A stretch of DNA of 21,140 bases, taken from assembly GCA_027579435.1 (NCBI GenBank), contig JANBPK010000948.1, forward strand, positions 1-21,140, in the 5' to 3' direction. This document shows positions 1-8,331 of this stretch, piece by piece. The position numbers and the translations under genes were made by a program. Source of the DNA: Candolleomyces eurysporus. Taxonomy: Eukaryota > Basidiomycota > Agaricomycetes > Agaricales > Psathyrellaceae. Under the pieces are notes generated by a model. That model saw only the letters and a program-made list of their open reading frames with translations, ran no database searches and had not been told where the DNA came from. Position 1 is the first letter of the stretch. Every line of letters begins with the position of its first letter.

Positions 1-467
1 ATACAGTGTGCCTGTGGGACAGCCAAGCATGCACCCTTCTTGCCTCTCTAGAAGGCCATTCCAATGGAGTAAGCAGTGTTGCTTTCTCACCTGATGGGCA
101 AAGGCTGGCATCTGCATCATATGACAACACAGTGTGTTTGTGGGACAGCCAATCAGGGACCCTTCTTGCTGCCTTTGAAGCTGAATTCTCTTCTATTATT
201 TTTGCAGACTCTTCAACCTTCTATGGACGTCTTATAAAACACAATCCCTCTGTTTCTGGATTGGTTAGAGCAAAATTGATTGGCCATCATTTATCTCTAA
301 CATTGGTTCCAATTTGCTGGATTCCTTCAAGCTGGGATGCCTCCAATGTATCTTTTGACTTGTCATTTTCACTTGCAGCTGTTGGGTGTAAAAATGGCAG
401 AGTCTATATTCTTGACATTTCTGAATGGTCAAAAGAGCATGATTGTTCTCAAATTTCTCAATTCTAG
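1..467 (+). CDS. 3' end of a WD40-repeat protein, probably the C-terminus of a NACHT-WD40 NLR (partial)
   Basis: The frame is open through the left edge, so the gene starts outside the window, and it ends at the TAG at 465-467. One full WD40 blade and part of another are visible. They carry the GH and WD dipeptides in the usual places (LEGHSNGVSSVAFSPDG, then NTVCLWDSQSG). A non-repetitive tail of about 95 residues follows, ending in a weak blade-like stretch (AAVGCKNGRVYILDIS). The two visible copies of the WD strand are offset by exactly 126 bp (42 codons) and are nearly identical in DNA. In filamentous fungi such highly conserved WD repeats typically form the recognition end of STAND/NLR proteins. 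That assignment is inferred, since the NTPase part is not in the window and other WD40 proteins are possible. Confidence 0.8.
   Translation, partial: TVCLWDSQACTLLASLEGHSNGVSSVAFSPDGQRLASASYDNTVCLWDSQSGTLLAAFEAEFSSIIFADSSTFYGRLIKHNPSVSGLVRAKLIGHHLSLTLVPICWIPSSWDASNVSFDLSFSLAAVGCKNGRVYILDISEWSKEHDCSQISQF
3..173 (+). repeat. Near-identical WD40 repeat units, 126-bp period
   Basis: The segments 3-47 and 129-173 encode the same WD strand (TVCLWDSQ...TLL) and differ at only a few bases. The spacing of 126 bp equals one 42-residue WD40 blade. More copies probably lie to the left of the window. Confidence 0.75.
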
Positions 468-1538
468 ACCTTTTGTATATGTAGTATTTGACGCACATTA
501 CCATAAATTCTCTTTGCTTCTTTTTCNTTTTTTAAGAATTTCTTCATGAACTATGCTGATGTTGAGCACTTATCTTACTACGGATAGCAGAGAACATAAA
601 ACTGCATAGACCATGACATCCAAAATCTGCTGGCATCCATTGTAAGTAGTGACTGCATCCAAAACAATGTCTTTATGTGAAAAGTTGCGTATCAGCAGAT
701 GGTGACAAAGAGATTCAAACAGCTATTGACAGGGGGTTAATTGATGGGTTATTGGAAGCAAGTCGGAAAAGTAGAGCGGGTCATAGTAGTTGGAGTATTC
801 TGCGACAGAGTGAGAGCAACCTCAAGGAAGGAAATCCTGCAAGTCAGGAATGCAGGGTACCTGAGAGGGATCTTTGTCAACAAACATAGAGGACAGGTAA
901 TGGAAGGGAGGAAAGAAAGTCAAGATTGGGCAAGTGGGGTGAGTGCATAGATCTGCAATGCATGAATTCGGTCATTAGTTGAATTGAGCCTTGATCATTT
1001 TGATTAAATCATCCCACAGTGGTTGCTAGCTGAGGGTACCCAAGGTCACAAAAGGCCAAGAGCATTCCTAATATAATGAGCAGTGTAGATTAGGACTGGG
1101 GGGAGGTTTTGAAATCAGTGTATTCTTGAGTAAACAGTCTCATGTCCCTCTCACAGAAGAAGCAAGAGCAAGGGGAGAAGAACATAGAAGATGCTTGCCC
1201 TAGTTCAAGGATGCATCAATAAGAGCAGTTTCAGGACATAGACGAAGAGCTAGGCCAGTAAGAAATGGTTGGAGTCCCGTAAGAGGCCACAGAAGCTGCA
1301 GGCTACCCACTGCACCACTGCGAAAAAATGCATTTGTGGGGAATTGAACGCCCGCAGTCAGCGGTACAACTGTCACACTGAGACCAAATGGGGAATCATC
1401 CGAGTAGGAAACAGAGTCGCTACCTTCACCCCCACCCCTTTCTGAAGACTCTCGCACAGTCGAAATATTCGAAGACGCCTCAGATATACACATTCCAGAT
1501 ACGCACAGTCGCTGGACTAGTCCACGGCCAGGGAAGGC
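468..1538. other. Intergenic region without a recognisable gene
   Basis: About 1.07 kb between the WD40 gene and NLR1. No open frame here has recognisable protein content. A surplus N lies at 527 in a T-rich stretch, and a degenerate tRNA-like hairpin is at 1331-1390 (listed separately). The right part should contain the NLR1 promoter and 5' leader; I see no clear TATA box. Confidence 0.6.
1323..1390 (-). other. Degenerate tRNA-like cloverleaf with oligo-T tract (tRNA pseudogene or SINE head)
   Basis: On the minus strand, a 6-bp terminal helix (CATTTG at 1390-1385 with CAAATG at 1336-1331) encloses a GTC/GAC arm, a CCGC/GCGG arm and a T-arm-like GGGCGTTCAATTCCCC. Two bases after the helix comes TTTTTT (1328-1323), as expected of a Pol III terminator. 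The body is only 60 nt and the variable region and 5' half of the T stem are compressed. A functional tRNA is therefore unlikely. Just downstream on the same strand, 1317-1306 reads TGGTGCAGTGGG, which fits the A-box consensus. Confidence 0.2.
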
Positions 1539-4500
1539 ATGGCCCTTCCGGTGACAGTATTTTCTCCGGATCAAGATTCCGTCGTGGGCCTGCAAGCAAG
1601 CAACCAAGGAGATGATTCCTCACTGACTTCCCGGGACCTTCCTCTGCGCAACGGTACTGGGTACCCGCTGTATTCATCCCAGCGCTCTTCGGCCCACCAA
1701 ATACCATCTCTTCGTGGTAACGATGCGCAAATCACCCCCAGACATCCAGAGTTTCCAATCCACGACCGTTTGTTGGTCTTCCCGCAGTCAAGCTCGAGAT
1801 CGGCGGGAACAAGGATGCCACGGTCACACCTCCAGCATCGTCCTTCGCCTCACCATGCACCAGTCGACGATAACTCGTCACTATACCCTTATCGTGCACA
1901 CGAGGACTCGGAGAGCGCGGTGCAATCTCTGCTTAGCAAGGCATGGGCAACAAGGTCGTTAGTGAAGAATTACTCGGCGCTGGGACATACCTCCATAGAT
2001 GGATCGGATACACGGTCCACGATGACAAGCCACCACGCCTCCGTTTCCAACCCCGCACCTCACATAATTCAGACGCCCAACTCGTCCTCAGCGCACTCGC
2101 TTGCATCTCCCACACATTCATCGACATCAGATTCGCATTCGTTGTCCTTGGTGTCTCAATTTCCAGTTGCGTCAAGCATCAACTCACCCCCAGGCCCGTC
2201 GTGGACTGCTCAACCCACTTTAGTGGACATCACTGCGCTGGCCGGAGGATGTTCCAAGGGTCCATCTTTCTGGCCTGCCCCAGACGAAGTCGTCATTCCG
2301 TATTCGCCCGCCCAACGGGCGGTGTTTGGTAGTGATGAATACGAGGACGATTCACACAGGCCCGCACGCGGGGGAAGAGGGCATGGGGTCGTGCCAGTTG
2401 AGCAGCGGTGGCAGGAGTATGGATATGGCCAGTACCTCCCCCAGGGCGCTATGCGTCTGTACCCCCACCCTGCGTTGGGCTATTATGTGTCGCCTACAGC
2501 TTCCCACCAGTCCTTCAAGGATCCTGGGTTTGACCCGGAGCCTTCCCAGCAGCACCATCCGATTGCAAATTCAAATGGGACCGGTGCAATTCATGTCGAT
2601 CAAAAAGACGATGGGTATCTCCCGGAAGACTATCCTTCACTTGGACTTCTAGACGAGTCGTTGGGATTCGTCGCGGCGGAACGAGCGAAGTGGAAGGGTA
2701 GCAGCGAGGGTGTATTGTTACACCCTCCTCCCATGGACGCGACGGTGGCACCGAGGGAGTGGCAGCATGCTGTTGGTAAGTTCCCCTCTCTCGTTGATTC
2801 CCCCACGATTCCTCCACCCTCCCATCTTTGTTCTGTTTTATCTTTGATCATATATATTCTTTTATTTGCCGTATTCTGGGTTTATCAATCCGCTGACTGA
2901 CGGCGCCTCTCCTCCAGAACGGGAAGACAGATATTCAGTTTCAAACGAATACCTTGCGACGGGAATCCAACTATTTCCGAACGCCCAACAATTCGCTATG
3001 CAAAATGCCCACTTCAATACGACGATCCACTCCTCCGGACCACCGCACAACGTTCTGGACGTTCTGCTTGCCAACTCAGCCCCATCTGCAACTTATAACT
3101 CAAAAGACAGGAGTTTCGATACCCCCAAGTGTGACGAAGATACTCGTGTGGGTCTGATCGAAGAAATCGTGAACTGGGCCGAAAGCGACGAAGTACCCTC
3201 GAAATTGCTGTGCATGACAGGCTCAGCTGGGTCAGGAAAGTCGGCGCTCGCTCAAACCATCTCGGAGACCTGCGCCGAGAAATGCCTTGGCGCCAGTTTC
3301 TTCTTTTCCGTGATCGACCCTCTTCGCAACAACCCAGATCGCTTCGTCTCCTCCCTCGCCTACCAAATCTCACGATCTATGGAAGAGGCCGAAACCCATA
3401 TCCTTCGCGCCGTGGAGAAAGACCCAGCTATATTCAAGATGTCTATGGAGACCCAGGCAGAGGTGCTGCTGATCAACCCTGTCCTCAATGCCACCCGGCG
3501 TTCGAGGTCGAAGCAACATTGGATTATCGTCGTCGACGGCCTCGATGAATGCAAAGGGGAACACCACCAAGCTCAAGTCTTACGAGTGTTGCACGCCTTT
3601 GTCGACAGAGGCCTTCCGTTTCGAATATTCATCACGAGTCGGCCGGAGTATGCCATCAGGAGTGCTTTGGCATCCACTGGCAACCTCAAAGGGGCGTACC
3701 ACATCATCCTCAATGAACACGACGCAACGGCAGACATTCGTCTCTATCTACGTCGGAGGCTGCGGGAGATTGGGCGGGCCAAGGGAGACAACCACTGGCC
3801 GTCGGAAGACCTCTTGGAGATTTTAGTTCAAAGCGCCTCTGGACAATTCGTTTACGCTGCGACCTTACTCAAGTTCGTTGGAGATCGCCGGCGATCTCCC
3901 TTCAGCCGCTTGAAGTTTGTTATCGATTGGATTTCCAACTCTCCCAACAAGCAAAGCCAAAATCCATTTGCTGCGCTGGATGATCTGTACACGAACATCC
4001 TTTTCAACGCGCAGGCTGCATACGAAGAATCATTCGAAGGCGAAGGAGAATGTCCTCGTTTGATTTACCGTTTGATGATCTTTGTCCTCATAGGTGATTT
4101 ACCCATAATTGAGGATCAGAGACTCGTAGAAGCGAGAACGATTGAACGCTTCCTCATGTGGGATGACCATGAATGCAATCGCATTCTTGATGACCTTCAT
4201 TCCGTTATTCGGGTGAGGCAGCGCGGCCTTGGCGAGTTCGACCGCCTAGACATAACCTTTTACCACAAGTCCTTCCTCGACTACCTGCTCGACTCAAGTC
4301 GTTGCCGATCATTCCACATNCCCCCCCGATGTGCTCTTTGCGGATCTCGCCATCAAGTCTCTCGACCACCTTCTTGCCGTGGATCTGGATTGTAAGTTCT
4401 AATCAGCTTTGAACCTAATCCTAATCTCAAGCTTACATCTAATGGCAGATATATGGGCAAGTCAGGCGATGCACCACTGGATAGGAGCTGCCAACATGGT

Positions 4501-4930
4501 TCAGAAATATTCAGTAGAGGTCCTGGAGATTGCGCTGTTGGCATGGCCCCGTTTACTGCCTCTGGCGTTAACGATTGACCCCGACATGCCCGTCTACAAC
4601 AAAATATGCGAAGCTGTGGTAAAGCTCTCAGGAGGCGGATGGGACAGATTGGTGAAACTTGAGAAACATAGGTTCTCGTTCGCTACATCCTCGACAGGCC
4701 TTGAGCTTTTGTCCGTCAATGCCCAGGAACGTGATCATCCAATACTGAAACTTTGCAAGTCTCTCCCTAAACCTCCTCCAAGGCTATTCCCCTTGACACC
4801 GAAAAGGGTCACTTATTCCCCGGCACTTTTCTACCCACTCTCCGAGTTCTTGGACCAAAGCTACCCTTCACTCCATCGAGCTGAAAAAGTAGGCCGAAAA
4901 GGAACCAAAACGGACCAAAAAGCCAAATAG
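1539..4930 (+). CDS. NLR1: NACHT-domain STAND NTPase with long disordered N-terminus
   Basis: Three exons: 1539-2775, 2918-4391 and 4449-4930. Introns are GT-AG with matching phases, and the ATG at 1539 is the first after an in-frame stop. Leaving out the surplus N at 4320 gives about 1063 residues. Residues 1-412 are Ser/Pro/His-rich and look disordered, with a Tyr/Gly/Gln-rich stretch near 287-324. The NACHT part has a leader motif (FPNAQQFAMQNAHF, ~432-445), Walker A GSAGSGKS (~514-521), Walker B IIVVDGLDEC (~615-624), a SRPEYAIR sensor-like motif and YHKSFLDYLLD (~861). The tail is Lys-rich. No WD40, ankyrin or TPR repeats follow. NACHT proteins are signal-transducing ATPases; in fungi some control heterokaryon incompatibility or cell death. 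The ligand and output of this one are unknown. NLR2 is its closest relative here. Confidence 0.9.
2776..2917 (+). other. NLR1 intron 1, separating the disordered N-terminal exon from the NACHT exon
   Basis: The donor is GTAAGT and the acceptor CTCCAG, with a CTGAC branch-point candidate near 2893-2897. The first exon leaves one base of a codon and the next exon supplies two, forming a Glu codon, so the frame is continuous. At 142 bp it is the longest intron I could place in the window. Confidence 0.85.
4392..4448 (+). other. NLR1 intron 2, position shared with NLR2
   Basis: A 57-bp GT-AG intron (GTAAGT...GGCAG), phase 1. It falls eleven residues after the start of an aligned SLD motif (SLDHLLAVDLD in NLR1, SLDRILAANRE in NLR2). 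NLR2 has a donor at exactly the same place and phase (10151). Confidence 0.8.
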
Positions 4931-5575
4931 GTGGAAAGGGTTTGATCATGAACGAGCTGGTGCAATCTCTTGGAAAAGTGTCTGGCGGTGACGAGGAAGG
5001 AAAGGCATTTTGATTGTGCAAAAGGGCCTGAAAGAATTACCGGGTACTTGCACTTCATCCAGGTAGTGGGCACTAGTCTTCCCCTTTCTTCCTCCGCCCT
5101 TTCCTCACAACTTGCTCGCAAGAGATCGCTTCCAGAGAATGCCGGACTGAACGTAGAGTGAATCAAGAGGACAGAATACGAAACGCAGATATTAATTAGA
5201 ACCGGACTGTTATAGATGCACCTACGACACTTATGCCTTTTACTTGTATATCTATAGTTTTAAGAACATCTTTCCGTTGTACTTCGACGAATTATCGGGG
5301 TTCTCATCGCGCCCGCTAGTCTTCGATGGGTACCGTGTACGTGCACTGACTTTCTAGTTCACTTTTTCCTGACCGATATTTTAAACATCTCTATTTTCGT
5401 CAAAGTGCAAGTCTGTCAGAACCCGAGTGGACTCGAAAGTATTCGAAGCATTAGGCAGACTTATAGGTGACCATGGGTCATTCGAAATCCCACGATCCTC
5501 AGCCTTCTCAAACGGTCCTTAATTGGGACTTTTTGCCTTTACTACCCACCTAACTCCTCTTGCACTCGAGTGGAT
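4931..5575. other. Intergenic region between NLR1 and the F-box gene
   Basis: 645 bp that should hold the NLR1 3' UTR and the F-box gene promoter. I see no repeat, RNA gene or extended open frame with recognisable content. Confidence 0.6.
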
Positions 5576-6856
5576 ATGCTTTCCGCGACTTCCGAAATAC
5601 CGCAGGAAATTATTGACTTGGTGACAGACCAGACTCAATCCGATTCCGCCACCCTACAGGCACTCAGCCTCGTTTCCAGGGCATGGTCCCTACGCACAAG
5701 GGAGTGCCTATTCCACAGCATAGAGCTCAGTGCAGAAGAAAAGTGCACCACGCTCAGGCCTCTCCTCGAAGAACGGCCTTCGTTGCGCCACTGCGTCAAA
5801 GCCTTGACCATTCGAGTTGCCACTCCCTATAGTTGGCTTAACGAGAACCCCTCCGAGTCCATCCTTGCCATCCTCCCCATTTTAGATTCATTGACACGTT
5901 TCTCCATCCATGGGAAGTTCGAGCCGTCGGGGAGTTTGAACTGGAAGGCGCTCTCACCCAAGGTGCAGATTGCGTTGTACGAGGTCATGGCGAGGCCCCA
6001 TGTTACCTCGATAACGTTGTCGTCCATCTACGGCTTCGACATCATGCCGCTGACGCAGTATGGCCACCTCGAGGAACTCATTCTCGATGTCGTCGAGGTG
6101 ACCCACTGCAATCCAGTCAAATGTGGTGCCCTCCTCCCTCTCAATGATTCTCCCTCGAGCTCGTCGTCGATCCCAGTATGGGCTCGCCTCCGGCGGCTGG
6201 ACGTCACGACATCTCCCAGGGCATTTCGAGCTCTGCTTCCCTGCTCCGAACGCAGGGACGCAACTCTGGACTTATCAAACCTCACCCATCTCAAAGTCAA
6301 CACCTCGAATGATCCTCAAGAATTCAAAGATACCGATTGGAATTCTTTATTCGACATGTGCGGAGCGTCCATCGAGTCTTACACCGTCCACCAGAGGGCT
6401 TATGGAAGACCAGTCTATGAAAGACCAGTTTCTCCGGCGGTCATCCCTCTCTATCGCTTCCCCAATCTCAAAGAGTTCTTCCTTATGATTGAGTACCAGA
6501 CCTCCGAGCAGCGTGGCCACAATTCATTCCCCATTTTCGTCGAAGCGCTCGAAAGGCTCTCGCAAGGGGACAACGAGGCCCATCTTAGCACCATCCGCGT
6601 GGAATACGACGGGTGTGCGAAGTATATCGAGAAGGAGATCAATGATTTGTTGGATGGCCAGCGGTGGAGGTGGTTGGATGAGATTCTGCAGCGCCCTGCG
6701 TTCTTGCGGTTGAGGGAAGTGAAATTTGGGTTCACCCTTCATTGTTGCAGAGATAGCTTTTGGAACGAGAATTGGGGCGAACATTCTGGTCGTATTTCAT
6801 CCCAACTGTTGAATCTTGATCGGAGGGGGATTCTGACACTGACACGACCTCTTTGA
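5576..6856 (+). CDS. F-box protein, single exon
   Basis: 426 residues, starting at the ATG at 5576 and ending in TGA; the frame also opens two codons earlier at a GTG, which I do not take as the start. Residues ~7-50 fit the Agaricomycete F-box pattern: EIPQEIIDLVTDQ, then LQALSLVSRAWSLRTRECLFHSI. The remainder is a leucine-patterned region of the kind following F-boxes in these fungi, often irregular LRR-like, with no other domain that I recognise. F-box proteins generally recruit substrates to SCF ubiquitin ligases through Skp1; the substrate cannot be inferred. It lies between the two NLR genes and converges on VMA4. Such genes form large, fast-evolving families in Agaricomycetes. No intron or frame damage is seen. 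Confidence 0.8.
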   Translation: MLSATSEIPQEIIDLVTDQTQSDSATLQALSLVSRAWSLRTRECLFHSIELSAEEKCTTLRPLLEERPSLRHCVKALTIRVATPYSWLNENPSESILAILPILDSLTRFSIHGKFEPSGSLNWKALSPKVQIALYEVMARPHVTSITLSSIYGFDIMPLTQYGHLEELILDVVEVTHCNPVKCGALLPLNDSPSSSSSIPVWARLRRLDVTTSPRAFRALLPCSERRDATLDLSNLTHLKVNTSNDPQEFKDTDWNSLFDMCGASIESYTVHQRAYGRPVYERPVSPAVIPLYRFPNLKEFFLMIEYQTSEQRGHNSFPIFVEALERLSQGDNEAHLSTIRVEYDGCAKYIEKEINDLLDGQRWRWLDEILQRPAFLRLREVKFGFTLHCCRDSFWNENWGEHSGRISSQLLNLDRRGILTLTRPL

Positions 6857-7120
6857 TATATACCCCGTTCTTGCGTCTGGACGGTATACATTGCTATGGG
6901 CGGTCAGTGTACGACTATTGGAACAGTGCGGTTTCCGACATTGTAGGTTCGCTTGTATGTATATCTAACTTCTAGGAACGAATTCGTAAAGAGAACCGTC
7001 AAGTGTTCAAGAGCCAGCTGCGAAGGACTTCGAAACTTCACAATTCGTGCTCAAGGTTAGATTATGATGCAGATTGGAATTGGTAAAGCTGAATGCAACA
7101 GGAGGCTGAAGTGAATGCCA
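6857..7120. other. Convergent 3' region between the F-box gene and VMA4
   Basis: 264 bp between two stop codons facing each other, so both 3' UTRs and polyadenylation signals should lie here. No other feature is visible. Confidence 0.6.
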
Positions 7121-8143
7121 TTATGTATAGAACTTTCGGTTCTCGTTGATTCCGAATAAATCCTTCCTGATCTCGGGCAACATCTAAACGAGATGGGAGC
7201 GTTGTTAGGAGACAGAACCACGAACGAGAAACCCAAGACTGCTGCGCACCCTATCTTCCAATAGTCTTAGTCTCTCATCAAGAGTGTTGTCCAACGATAT
7301 CCGGTTTGAACCGCTGACGAGTTTAACACCGCCAGCGCTGGAGAGTAGAGAGTGGATGGGTTGATGTAAGAAGAGATCAATGACGATAGGAGACTAGCAG
7401 GGGGAGGAGAAATACGTACAGATCACCACTCAAAGTTCCTTCTACCGTGAACGAGACGGCTTTGCCGCTGATGCTCTTGTAGCCCTCAGCAGCTCGAGAT
7501 GCGGCAACCTTAGCCGTGTTTACATCTTGGGGGCGGGAGAATACCTTGACCTCGGGTTCAAGGATACTGAGGAAGCCCTGGAGGATGACGTCTTCGAGGA
7601 ATTTGGTGTAGCGATCGCTGTCCTGAGACAGAGATGAGATGGCGCTACGTGCCGTAGAGAAGAGGTCTTGGAGGTGCTCCTCGCGACGACTGAGGAGACG
7701 CAGACGGGCTTTGTTGGTGAGGTTGGATTGGGCACTGGATGAAGATGGAGCCAGAGGGTGAGCTAGGTGCTCCGGGTAAACGCAAGACCGGCTGGCCGTA
7801 CGTACATCTTCTGTGCCACCTCTGCACCTTTACGCTTCTTCTCATATTGAGCGTCGATGGCTTGTTGTTCTTGTTTAACGAGCTTAGCCTGGAGAGAGAG
7901 AAAGGGTCAATCAATCTTCGATGCTGCACCAGAGGAGGGCACAACGCGCCTTCTCGATAGCGAATTCCTCATCTGCTTTGACCTTGATCTCCCGAGCCTT
8001 TTCCTGAGCCTCTTGCTTGATGAAGGCAACCTATTATGCCAGTATCGGTCAAGAACCTGGTCGTCCAGACAGATGAGGCAGGTACGTACCATCTTGTTCA
8101 TCTCGGTAAGAGCCTCCTCCTCGCTGAGACCTCGAGACGCCAT
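7121..8143 (-). CDS. VMA4: V-type proton ATPase subunit E
   Basis: Six exons, read right to left: 8090-8143, 7950-8030, 7806-7888, 7420-7734, 7250-7337 and 7121-7183. They join in frame to 684 nt, or 227 residues, the usual size for subunit E. The N-terminus MASRGLSEEEALTEMNKM continues into VAFIKQEAQEKAREIKVKAD, the hallmark of the family. AKLVKQEQQAIDAQYEKKRK and the LLSRREEHLQDLF region follow, and the end (LPEIRKDLFG...NRKFYT) matches the conserved C-terminus. Subunit E forms, with subunit G, the peripheral stalks joining the V1 catalytic head to the membrane Vo sector. It is therefore needed for acidification of vacuoles and other compartments. Introns are 59-82 bp; the second begins with GC rather than GT. 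The start codon faces NLR2 across 188 bp. Confidence 0.96.
7889..7949 (-). other. GC-AG intron in VMA4 (intron 2)
   Basis: The family-conserved junction IEK|AKLVKQ requires exon 2 to end at AAG (7952-7950) and exon 3 to begin GCTAAG (7888). The 61-bp intron between them therefore starts GCGCGT and ends TCCAG. The nearby GT dinucleotides give frames that hit TAA at once. A sequencing error at one base is the alternative. Confidence 0.7.
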
Positions 8144-8331
8144 TTTGCTTGCTTTGTGGTTAGGATATGGATCTGGTCGAGGTTAGATGGTCGAAGGACT
8201 GAAAGAGGACCGTACGATAGCGAGGCAGTTCGCTCTATACGGAATGTGAGAAACCGATCCCTTATCGGGAGGGTCGACGCCACAAGCACCGACGAGGTCT
8301 TCGTCCTTCCACCACCACTGGGCTCAGCGAT
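8144..8331. promoter_or_regulatory. Short shared promoter between VMA4 and NLR2
   Basis: Only 188 bp separate the two divergent start codons, so both 5' leaders and core promoters must fit or overlap here unless one has an untranslated exon elsewhere. I see no TATA box that I would trust. Confidence 0.6.

Noticed and set aside
1200..1607. 135-codon open frame on the minus strand upstream of and overlapping the NLR1 start
   Set aside because: No recognisable domain, biased composition, and it overlaps the tRNA-like hairpin and the first NLR1 codons.
2866..4395. NACHT exon of NLR1 as a separate gene starting at 2866
   Set aside because: The ATG at 2866 lies inside what reads as a well-formed intron; the phase-matched junction 2775/2918 keeps the long upstream frame continuous with the NACHT frame.
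4320..4395. NLR1 as a truncated pseudogene ending after the N
   Set aside because: Skipping the N continues the frame into sequence aligned with NLR2 and into an intron at the conserved position, so the break is an assembly artefact.
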